Origin: Hemileia vastatrix
Lineage: Eukaryota; Basidiomycota; Pucciniomycetes; Pucciniales; Zaghouaniaceae
Assembly: GCA_030280995.1 (NCBI GenBank)
Contig: JASXTE010000011.1
Location: 2,696,001 to 2,760,000, forward strand
Direction of reading: 5' to 3'
DNA length: 64,000 nt
Shown here: one piece after another, positions 55,829 to 64,000 of the stretch
Position numbering within the stretch: the stretch's first letter is position 1
Layout of the letters: each line of letters opens with the position of its first letter
Made by a program: the position numbers and the translations under genes
The notes under the pieces: model-generated
The model's database searches: none
Told to the model about the DNA's origin: nothing
What the model saw: the letters and a program-made list of their open reading frames with translations, nothing else

Positions 55829-58504
55829 TTATTTCTGTTTAAATTTTTTAAGAAGGGTGGATAAATTAGAAATTTCTTTTTCAGGTATCCATTTATCAAA
55901 TTCATTTGATTTCCCTTTAAATCTTAGTAAATACTCAGTTCCTTTTTCTTTAGTAAGGATTCTTTTCTTGAGTATTTTTTCAATCTCTGCTTTTTCCACA
56001 ATTTCTTCAGGTTGCTTTTTAGGCCTTCTCCTTCTTTTTGGAAATAAGTCAGGATCATTTGCATGGTAAGGTTTCTTTTTTAGACTGCCAGGAATATTAT
56101 CCAAATCACAGCTTAGAGAGATTTTCATCTCATGGTCTTTGACCAATCCTAGTTCATTTGAACCATGAGCAAATGCCATAGGATATGCTTTAATCAATCT
56201 CAAAATATCTTCTTCTTCAATTTTTGAGAGTTGAGGACTGAAAGAGGCTTTTTGGATTTCATTTTCCAATTCACCCACTTCATTGGTGGTTCTTCCACCT
56301 TGCAGTTGTTCTTCTCTAGGAGAAATGGCATATACTGAATTTTCAGAACATATTTTGAATTTCCTTTTACCATTCACCCCTATGGTGAAACAACTGTTTG
56401 CAGGATCTAGTTTAATGCCAAATTTTGTCAATAAATCATTGCCAATAATAAACCAATCACTACAATTATTATTATCCATTACTACAAATTCACAAACTGC
56501 TCTAACATATCCATTATTATATTTAAAGAATACAGCAGTTTTGTATTTGCCAATTGGATTTAATACTGAACCAAAACCCCTCCAGTTCTTTGTCTGAACA
56601 GGTTCTAGTTTTTCCTGGTACTTACTATCAAGTTTCATTAATGCATTAAGTGAAACTACACTACCTGCAGCCCCAGTGTCAAGAATGGCATTCATTTCTT
56701 TTCCACATATGATAATAGGTGCTCTGATAGGTGTTATTTTGTAAGTATCATGAGATACATCTTTAATTATTTCAGCTTCCTCTATGGAAGTTAAAGATGT
56801 GTCTGTATGAGGTATAGCATCATTCAGGAACATTATATCCTGTTCTAATACAAATATCTCATTTTCATCATCACTGTAAGATATGTTACTCTTGCAATCC
56901 TCACTGGATTCCACATTCTCATCTTCATGATTACTAGGTTCAGAATTCTGTGAGGTTTCAATAACATTTATTCTTTTCTTACACGTGTGACCTTTAACCC
57001 AAGGTTCATTACATTTGTAACAAGTGTTATTTTCTTGTCTCTTAGGGACAAGGGGAGCTGAAGGTTTTTTCTTTTCCACTGGTAACTTACTTGTAGTAGG
57101 TTTTACCACTTCAACACTTTGTCTGTAATTACTATACTTGGTTTCATATTTGTGGTTTAATAATATCTCATTGCATATATTAATGAATCCAGAGGTGTCT
57201 CTGACAGTTTCAGTTCTAGCTACAATAATGTCTCTAACTGATATAGGCAACTTGTATATTATTTTTTCTTTCCACTCTTCATAATCCATTTTTGGATCCA
57301 TAGCTTTCATGATTTTTATTAAATTCATTAAGAAGACCATGGGTTTATCTCCAGCATTTGGATTATATCTGGCCCTTTCATACAGTCTTTGTTGAGTGAT
57401 TCTAAATTTTGGGCCACCAAATTGCCTTTCAATTAGTGCCTTCAATTCATTCCAGGAGTAATTAATTCCCTCACTCAATACAGATTCAAACCATAATAAG
57501 GCCACATCTGTAAATAAAGATATTAACTTTGAAGTAATTTCTTCATCAGGTAATTTGTATGAAAATTTTAGGTTATCAATTCTTTGTATGAATTGTTGCC
57601 AATCAGATTTTGAATCCCCGTCAAAAGAAGGGTACTGATCTAACTTAGGCCAGTTCTTTTGGCTAGTTTTTGCTTCCCTAACCTGAGGAATATTGAGTAA
57701 TTCACTTACTTTAGAAAGATGATCATTTATTTCATCTTTTACTGATTTTATATTCTCAGAGCCCATGACACTATGTTCATGTTCCATCATTGGTTTATCA
57801 TCAGAGTGTTTCATAAAAACTGGTACTCTTTCTACATAAGAGGTATTATCCTTTATTGTTTCAGTATTTTTCAAAATGTTAGCTACTTCAATTTCTACTC
57901 CTTGTAACCTATCTTTTATTACAGGTACATGAGTTAAAGTATCATTTACATTTGAAAAAGACAATTTTACACGTCCCTCTATGGTAGCCATAATATTCTG
58001 AGAGTGTTCTAATTTACTTTCTAAATTTCTAATCTCAGATTTTAATCTTTTATTCTCATTGATTAATTCATTATTTGAATTTTCAATAATTTTTAATTTA
58101 TTGGCTGTGGTACTCAATGATTGTGTTAGTTGTAATAATACATTTTCTGTATTAATGTTTGACTCTTTTGAGAACTCTTCCAATTTTTCAATTCTCAATA
58201 ATAATTTACTTATTATCTTTGATTCCATTGGATTTTCTTTTAAAAAATATTCTATTTTTTCTGTGTCCAACTCAGAAGACTCATCATTTGATTCCATTTT
58301 TATATTAATAGTATTTTCCTGGTGATCAATAAAACTATTTACATTGTCCTCATGTAAAGACAAGTTTAACATATTCTGTTCAAATGAATAATCCTTTAAA
58401 TCCTTATCAATAATATCCAATATTTCCTTATCAATCTCATTACCTATAAGTAATTTATTTTCAGGTTGATATAATTGATCATAAGAAGTTGGATGACTCA
58501 CCAA
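55829..58504 (-). CDS. Element H fusion ORF: Gag-protease-chromodomain (about 890 codons)
   Basis: Open frame on the minus strand. N-terminal acidic coiled coils (LRIEKLEEFSKESN, NELINENKRLKSEIRNLE), Gag domain (WPKLDQYPSFDGDSKSDW), zinc knuckle CYKCNEPWVKGHTC, protease AILDTGAAGS, then KKPY joined directly to HANDPDLFPKRR, and a full chromodomain ending FKQK. The join is at 56065-56075, an 11-bp sequence GGTAAGGTTTC that in A occurs at both deletion edges (11769-11779 and 14413-14423). The fusion is in frame and has no stops. The start is unclear: no ATG lies at the ORF1 end (TTG there), and the MCDNN frame is closed by TGA 58514-58516. It could form particles without making DNA. Confidence 0.85.
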   Translation of the reverse strand: MVSHPTSYDQLYQPENKLLIGNEIDKEILDIIDKDLKDYSFEQNMLNLSLHEDNVNSFIDHQENTINIKMESNDESSELDTEKIEYFLKENPMESKIISKLLLRIEKLEEFSKESNINTENVLLQLTQSLSTTANKLKIIENSNNELINENKRLKSEIRNLESKLEHSQNIMATIEGRVKLSFSNVNDTLTHVPVIKDRLQGVEIEVANILKNTETIKDNTSYVERVPVFMKHSDDKPMMEHEHSVMGSENIKSVKDEINDHLSKVSELLNIPQVREAKTSQKNWPKLDQYPSFDGDSKSDWQQFIQRIDNLKFSYKLPDEEITSKLISLFTDVALLWFESVLSEGINYSWNELKALIERQFGGPKFRITQQRLYERARYNPNAGDKPMVFLMNLIKIMKAMDPKMDYEEWKEKIIYKLPISVRDIIVARTETVRDTSGFINICNEILLNHKYETKYSNYRQSVEVVKPTTSKLPVEKKKPSAPLVPKRQENNTCYKCNEPWVKGHTCKKRINVIETSQNSEPSNHEDENVESSEDCKSNISYSDDENEIFVLEQDIMFLNDAIPHTDTSLTSIEEAEIIKDVSHDTYKITPIRAPIIICGKEMNAILDTGAAGSVVSLNALMKLDSKYQEKLEPVQTKNWRGFGSVLNPIGKYKTAVFFKYNNGYVRAVCEFVVMDNNNCSDWFIIGNDLLTKFGIKLDPANSCFTIGVNGKRKFKICSENSVYAISPREEQLQGGRTTNEVGELENEIQKASFSPQLSKIEEEDILRLIKAYPMAFAHGSNELGLVKDHEMKISLSCDLDNIPGSLKKKPYHANDPDLFPKRRRRPKKQPEEIVEKAEIEKILKKRILTKEKGTEYLLRFKGKSNEFDKWIPEKEISNLSTLLKKFKQK

Positions 58505-58947
58505 GGTCTTATCTCACTTCCCCTGCCTCTCCTTGCCTTTCCCCTGTAAGGGTGACTGCTGGAGCCCTGCTGTTGAGGATTGTTGTAGTTTTGGGCGTAC
58601 CAATCCCATTTCCATTTGCTTACTGTAATTTTTTGGTCCTCCTCTTGGGCTGGAGGTGTTGCTATGGAATTGTTGGGTGCCACTGTTGGTGGTTGAGTCT
58701 TTATGTCCACTAGAGCTTGGTTGACCTCTATGAAACCTTGAGCTGCTCTCTTTTCCAGATTGTTGATCTGGTCCACTATATTGTTGACTCTTATTGTCAA
58801 GGTGTTCAGTAGGGTGGATAGGGAGTGAACTTGTTCTTGTAAAGTATTTTTTGTTTTCTTTATTGAAACCTGCATTAAAAGCTTTTCCCTTTCCTCCAGA
58901 GACATTGACGGAGTGTTGTTGATTATGGGAGAGTCCTGGCCCTCCAT
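58498..58947 (-). CDS. Element H ORF1: 149-aa overlapping ORF
   Basis: Intact: MEGQDSPIINNTPSMSLEER ... GSEIRPW, ending TGG TGA. Same length and layout as in A and B. Substitutions are mostly conservative (E/D, K/R, S/T, I/V), while the overlapping MCDNN frame changes freely and is stopped. KWKWDWYAQNY and the basic Gly/Arg tail are unchanged. This is the key copy showing that ORF1 is the constrained frame. Confidence 0.75.
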   Translation of the reverse strand: MEGQDSPIINNTPSMSLEEREKLLMQVSIKKTKNTLQEQVHSLSTLLNTLTIRVNNIVDQINNLEKRAAQGFIEVNQALVDIKTQPPTVAPNNSIATPPAQEEDQKITVSKWKWDWYAQNYNNPQQQGSSSHPYRGKARRGRGSEIRPW

Positions 58948-59032
58948 TTGAATGTCCTGTAACAGGTCTTTCAGCTCTAGGTCTTAAGTTATAAGGTTTT
59001 ACCTTATTACTTACAATGTCATTGTTGTCACA
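58514..59032 (-). pseudogene. Element H MCDNN frame (5' end of the long gag frame)
   Basis: MCDNNDIVSNKVKPYNLRPR is conserved with A and B for about 28 codons, after which the frame diverges quickly over ORF1 and ends at TGA 58514-58516 (TGG in A and B). Probably not a real protein in H. Confidence 0.5.
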
Positions 59033-59344
59033 CATTTTTACGTGGAATTTAAAGAATTGAAAGTTTAGATATGAAAACTTCAAAAAGGAGTTTTATCAGT
59101 ATTTATCAATACCACTGAAGACAATTTTATTGCTTACTTATTGGTATGAAGTGAATATTTAAGTGCCAAAAGTCAAATATGCTTTTATGTGGTCACTTGA
59201 ATTAACTGGTCTACAATATGTAGCCGTGTTTTTATATTCAAAAGAAAACAACTGTCAGTATGATTCTTTCTAAATATTTAATGAATTTTACAAACCAATA
59301 AAAGAAAAGATCAAGAGTCCTGTTAAAAGAAAACAATTAATCAG

Positions 59345-59525
59345 TTTAATTGGTTTATTATCTGCAAAGAACACAAATTTAATTGGTCTATTGACAGACT
59401 CCCACTAAGAACAATTATATGTTAAATTAGTGGTAAAAATTTTATCTGCAAAGATCTCAAATTTAATTGGTCTATTAACAGACCCACTAATAACAATTAT
59501 AAGTTAAATTAGTGGTAAAATTGTT
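59345..59525 (-). repeat. Tandem duplication in the 5' leader of element H
   Basis: Two copies of the segment with TTTAATTGGTCTATTGACAG and GTTAAATTAGTGGTAAAA, as in element A (17740-17900). Confidence 0.7.
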
Positions 59526-59703
59526 GATTCAATATCACAATTTTATAATATAACAGGGCTTCTTTTTCTGAAATCACTATATAAGTGACCCCAACCTGTT
59601 GTAATTATCCAAATATTTCTATAGGGATATTATTTACGTGCACCTTCTCTTGAAAATTTCACTTACAGGATTATAACAGAATTCTTGAGGAAAGGTCCCC
59701 AAT

Positions 59704-61204
59704 TGTCAGGCTAAGGTCAAGTACAAGGACGTGAACTAGCTTTAATAGTCAGTTGTCTAGAAGATTTTAATGGTCCTATATGAAAACTGTAGTTCTAATC
59801 CACTAAGTTGTAAAATATAATCAAATATAAAGGTCTCAGTAATATAATTCTCACTATTCTTATATATGGCTTACAATCTTTATAGTTGGTAGAAAAATAG
59901 ATTATATAAATTCAGATACTATTCAAAAGTCTTATAAAAGTACTAATTGATATGTATTGTAATTGATTTGGTTATATTGGTTAAATTGTAATGATAAAGA
60001 ATGAAGAAATACAACCCAAAAACCTCCTCCTTTTATACACACTGAGTTCCCCAATGATTCCCTTGATGTACCACCCAATACACAGTTAATAACGCCTCTA
60101 AACAACTAATAGACATTCCCATCAATATTCCCAGTGACCCATGACATAATTAGAAGAGTAATAACCACCAAAATCCTGAAATAATAAGGGAAATCCATCA
60201 AAATTAAAGAAAAAGACAAAAAGAGAGTATATGCGTATAAAACAATAATATTAAGGACTAAAGGAGACTTTTTAAGGTTAATAATAGCTTAATAATAAGG
60301 GGGATTGACTGTAGAAATAATGGGGCTAATCCTGACATTATACTACGTGAAATTCCCATTCAAAAATAACCAAAATTGACTGAGAAACCATCCAAAAACT
60401 TAAAAAAGAGCGTGAGATGTGGGGTAACTACATGCAGTTCTTGGCAGGCGCTTGCACGGGTAAATCCTTGACTAAAATTAGGCGAATTTAAGCGTGGTGA
60501 TGAAATAAAGTGCCAAGAGTGAGGTTATTAATGAAATTAGTGCATATAAACAGGGTCAATGCATTATTAATTAAGCTAGGACACTAAATAAGCGCCTGTC
60601 GCCTATTTTAGCGTGTTTCCCCACAGTGGGCGTAGAATGTGGGGTAATTATAGTGTGAAAAAGCTAACTTTGCTAAAAATGAAGCTATTCACACGGGAAA
60701 AAAGCAGGCAGTATGTGGCCAGTACACAGAAGCCATTTCTGGCATAAAAAACACCAAATTTGAAAAGTGTTATTTTTATGCATTTAAATAGCCAAATCAA
60801 TAGTTCTAAATGAGCCCAATTGATCTGTCAAAGCGCAATTTTGATATTCTCAATTTTATAGCGCATATAGTCAACTTTTAAGTGAAATAAAGCGCATTTC
60901 TTGTTTTTTGCATAAAACAATGAATATAACAGCTTTAAGTGTACTTAAAAATTATGTAGCCTTATACTTAAGGCTCTTAAGATTACCCTAACATACTCCA
61001 ACTTAATATTAAGTACATAAGACCTATAAAAGGTGGATATATGCATGTATATAAGGTGTTATAATGGCATTTTTTGTGTATTATCATAATTTTACTTATG
61101 TATACTATTTGTGTACTCTCATTTATTATTCCCATGTATAGTTCATGTGTTTAACATAACTTATAGTTACTTTTTACTCAGTCCTGGAGATATACAGGCT
61201 GACA
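59704..61204 (-). repeat. Element H 5' LTR (1501 bp)
   Basis: Pairs with 54144-55644. TATAAAA on the minus strand at 60037-60031. The candidate primer site (minus ATTGGGGACCTTTCCTCAAG) lies at 59703-59684. Confidence 0.95.
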
Positions 61205-61570
61205 ATTATGCAGGAATTTTTAGAATTTCTTTCATGAAATATTTTAGAATCTTTTTCAAGAAAATTTTATGGTATTTTTGAAGAATTTTTTAGTATATTT
61301 TTTAGGAATTTTTGGTGTATTTTGTGGGAATTTTTTGGAGTATATTTCAGGAAATTTTGGCATACTTTATAGGCATTTTTTTGTGTATTTTTAGTGTATT
61401 TTGCAGGAGATTTTGTGTATTTTAAAAGATATTTTGAGTTATTTTTTTTAGTTATTTTTGAAGGAATCTCAGGTGTACTTTTAAGGAACATTTGGGGAAG
61501 TTTTTAGCCTATTTTTCTGGCATTATTTAGGCATTTTTGAGGGAATTTTTTGGTTTTTTTTGGTTGCATT
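61205..61570. repeat. AT-rich minisatellite, right part
   Basis: About ten imperfect units such as AGGAATTTTTGGTGTATTTT, GGAATTTTTTGGAGTATATT and GGCATACTTTATAGGCATTT. Continuation of 53990-54143. ATTAT at its start is H's right duplication. Confidence 0.7.
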
Positions 61571-61867
61571 TTTTTGCTATCATTCAAAAGCACATTTTTC
61601 AATATTGATTGGTGGTATTTTTTAGTTTCATTATTTAGTGGAATTTTATTCATTTTTTGGAGAATATCAGGGGGGTTCAGTTATGAAAAATCTGCATCTT
61701 ATTGATACACATTCATAGTGCATTCTTTATGAATTTCATTTTCTCCATATACAGTTCTGCACAAATTTCAACTTCACTCTTTCTCACACTAATTTTTCCT
61801 TACTTTTCATCAAGACAAGCTTCATCACATTTTTACTCATGCCTATCTGACATCTCTTCCTTTCTAT
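61571..61867. other. AT-rich spacer
   Basis: No gene seen. CAGGGGGGTTCAGTTATGAA at about 61669 resembles the MITE-end fragments at 53657. Confidence 0.4.
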
Positions 61868-62668
61868 CATGAATTAATACTCCAATCTATATAGGACACT
61901 TCTCTGGATAATGGTAGACTTATTGAACACCTGTTGTTGTCATTTTCACTATCACTTCTCAAATTGTTATTCAATTTTGAAAAAATTGATGGGTATAAGG
62001 TTAAGCTTATTCTGATCTAATTTATTTTAGCTGAACACTCTCCTGAAGCATATATTTAATTTTCCACAAATGGTTTTGAATTTTGTTCTGTGGTTGCTAA
62101 GATATTGAAATTAAAAGTTGAGTCTTTTTTTACTCCATTTAATTTTTTTCACTTTGATATTACATAATTAGAGAATAAGGCTTCTTAAATACTTATCTGA
62201 TGACTATATACATTGATAGATTTAATTCAAGTACCTGTAAATAAGATTTGGATTATTATTTAATACTACTTCAGTAATTTTTTCCACAACACTTAAATAA
62301 ATCTTTTGACAACTTTTGACAACTAAGTCTCACTTTCTATAATGAATGCATACTACAATATATATAGGAAACTTCTCTGGATAATGGTGAACTTATTGAA
62401 CCCCTGTTGTTCTTATTTTCAATGTTACTTCTCATATTTTTATGTAATTTTGAAATAAAGAGTTAGAATTAGGATTTAGTTTATTTGAATCTCATGTCCT
62501 TTTAATTGAAGATTCTCCTGAAGCCAACCTTAAATTTCTCACTAATGGTATTAAATTTGGTACAGCGGTTTCTGAGATATTGAAATTTAAAGTTCAGTCT
62601 TTTCTTTGCACTGTTTTACTTTTTTTGGCTTTGATATTACATAATTAACAAGTAAAGCTTCTGAAATT
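61868..62668. repeat. Direct duplication, two copies of about 325 bp, period about 470 bp
   Basis: Copy 1 is about 61868-62189 and copy 2 about 62338-62668. Shared blocks in order: TATATAGG(A)...CTTCTCTGGATAATGGT, ACTTATTGAAC(A/C)CCTGTTGTT, TTCTCCTGAAGC-like, GAGATATTGAAATT(T/A)AAAGTT, TTTGATATTACATAATTA. Diverged; no ORF. Nature unknown. Confidence 0.65.
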
Positions 62669-62940
62669 ATAATATAATGATAATTTGATTATTAGAAACA
62701 GTCATATTAAATTTTCAAAGAAAATATCATGTTTTCTAATTTTATTTACACTCCTGGGGAATTTGGCAGTTTATTTTGGTACAATTTTGGCATCATTTTG
62801 GGTTGATCAGGATAGTATTATGTTAAAATAAGTGAGAATTCTATTTTTATAAATTTTTTATCAATATATTTGGTTTTTTTCTCTATATTATAGAATCATC
62901 TTGACTAAAATCAAAGAGGATGGATACATTTTTTCACCAT

Positions 62941-63047
62941 TATAGGGTCAATCATGAAACAACACATGCTTCCCCTGGTTTTAAATCATGTGATGACTTT
63001 AGTTATCTTAGTTTTTCTTTTCAAATCAATCAAGAATTAATCAGTAG
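62941..63047 (+). pseudogene. Second copy of the transposase-like fragment
   Basis: The frame reads NHETTHASPGFKSCDDF then SFSFQINQEL, aligned with the C-terminal part of 9126-9377. It is followed by GGTAAGT, a donor-like sequence at the corresponding place. Relic. Confidence 0.4.
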
Positions 63048-63160
63048 GGTAAGTAAGATAAGAATAAAAACAGAGTTCTTGTTACTCCTAAAGGTTTAGG
63101 TAGACATGAAAAGTATGGGGAAAATGAAAGGTTGTCATTTTTCTCTTTTGATGTCATAGT

Positions 63161-63290
63161 CACCATGCAATATTTGGGAGGGAATTGCTAGAAAGTCTTC
63201 AACTTGAAGTCAAATGGAACTCAGACTGAACTCAGGCTGAAATCAGACTAAGCTTTACTTTGAACTCATCTTGAAATATTGACCAAGGAT
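63161..63290. mobile_element. Degenerate left half of a CACTA MITE
   Basis: CACCATGCAATATTTGGGAG, TTGCTAGAAAGTCTTCAAC, then GAACTCAGACTGAACTCAGG-type repeats (inverse of the subterminal repeats). A right terminus is not found. Confidence 0.55.
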
Positions 63291-64000
63291 GGATGAGTCT
63301 TTATTGAAAGCATTATGAAAGTGTATTCAAAGCTCATTTAAATCAGAATAAGGAAATACTAACAATATTCTCAATCAACAATACCTTTTTGATGAAAAAG
63401 TATTTAGATCATCTTTTTGAATTAAAGTTGAAAAATAAGAAGACATAAAATTACTTTATATCTTTTATGAGAATTACTTCTAAAATTTGTAATAAATTTA
63501 GTAAATATTACTGAGAACATGAAAAAACACCAGTGAATTCTTTATTAATAATCCATTTTTTCAGAATCCAAATCTTCAATCTTATTGATGATACCATACA
63601 AAATAAAGTTTTCTTAGATGTATTACAGGAATTTTTAGCCAGTTCACAAATTTATTTTCTATTTAAATGAATTATATTTCTAAAAAAATAGAAATACTTC
63701 CTCTCAAATATTATAATTTAGCATACTGAATTAAATACACAAAACCATAAAAATAAAACATAGCAATGTTTTTTTTTTAAAAAATTGACTCAATGAGGCA
63801 CTTTCACTTCTCCTTTTCTAAAATACTTAAAAACTTACAGAATGTGATTATGTATCTTAAATAAAGGTTAATTCTTCTAGTATCAGGGTCCTATCTTCCT
63901 TAAAAATGTTATGAATGCATTAAAAGGATAAAAGCAGTGACAAAATTAATATCTATATTTTTAAGATTAAAATAAGTGCTTAAATACATAATCATTGTAT
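63291..64000. other. AT-rich spacer to window end
   Basis: No gene or repeat recognised on either strand. Confidence 0.5.

Larger units (their letters stand above)
54144..61204 (-). mobile_element. Element H: internally deleted A-family chromovirus (7.1 kb)
   Basis: Minus strand, 1501-bp LTRs at both ends, internal region 4059 bp against 6725 bp in A, target duplication ATTAT (54139-54143 and 61205-61209). The LTRs are almost identical by eye, so insertion is recent. RT, RNase H and nearly all of integrase are missing through one deletion, so it depends on another element for movement. It keeps the leader, ORF1, Gag, protease, chromodomain and polypurine tract. Confidence 0.95.

Noticed and set aside
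61267..61491. Minus-strand ORF rich in Lys, Asn, Pro and Ser.
   Set aside because: It is a translation of the AT-rich minisatellite.

Overview
The window looks like a repeat-dense, AT-rich nuclear segment of a fungal genome. My best guess is a rust fungus (Pucciniales). This is inferred from the chromodomain Ty3/Gypsy proteins, the short introns (about 55-82 nt) and the lineage-restricted look of the only host-like gene; nothing here proves the taxon. I see no rRNA or tRNA gene, no CRISPR array and no bacterial-type operon.

Most of the window is nested mobile elements. (1) Positions 1-6306 hold an old minus-strand Gypsy copy (element E). It is cut by a solo LTR (81-1381), a 261-bp CACTA-type MITE (1791-2051) and an LTR-like unit called family F (4431-5344). 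(2) 6307-9850 is mostly unrecognised AT-rich DNA with one transposase-like fragment, ending in a minisatellite. (3) 9851-19577 is element A, a complete but mutated minus-strand chromovirus with 1501-bp LTRs and a CCTTA target duplication. (4) 19578-23838 has the rest of that minisatellite, a Myb/SANT-like pseudogene, a second F unit and low-complexity palindromes. (5) 23839-28421 is a Tc1/mariner-type DNA transposon with terminal inverted repeats of about 650 bp and two convergent, intron-containing genes: a DD34E transposase and a SAM-like accessory protein. (6) 29648-47006 is element C, a minus-strand Gypsy relative. It is split by element B (34546-44192, plus strand), the best-preserved chromovirus here, whose long gag-pol frame is broken by one nonsense codon. 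(7) 47585-49194 is the one plausible host gene, an intact three-exon, 376-aa membrane protein with a palindromic MITE in its first intron. (8) 50051-53575 has three 198-bp TA-target MITEs, a fold-back pair of arms and another solo LTR. (9) 54144-61204 is element H, an A-family copy with an in-frame pol deletion, sitting inside a second minisatellite. (10) 61205-64000 is AT-rich DNA with a long direct duplication.

The A/B/H family encodes Gag (zinc knuckle), aspartic protease, reverse transcriptase, RNase H, integrase and a C-terminal chromodomain. Its most unusual property is a 149-codon ORF (ORF1) overlapping the start of the long gag-pol frame. Differences between copies fall mainly at third positions of ORF1, so ORF1 looks like the truly conserved protein there. 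The other strong candidates for new biology are the two-gene transposon and the in-frame Gag-protease-chromodomain deletion derivative H.
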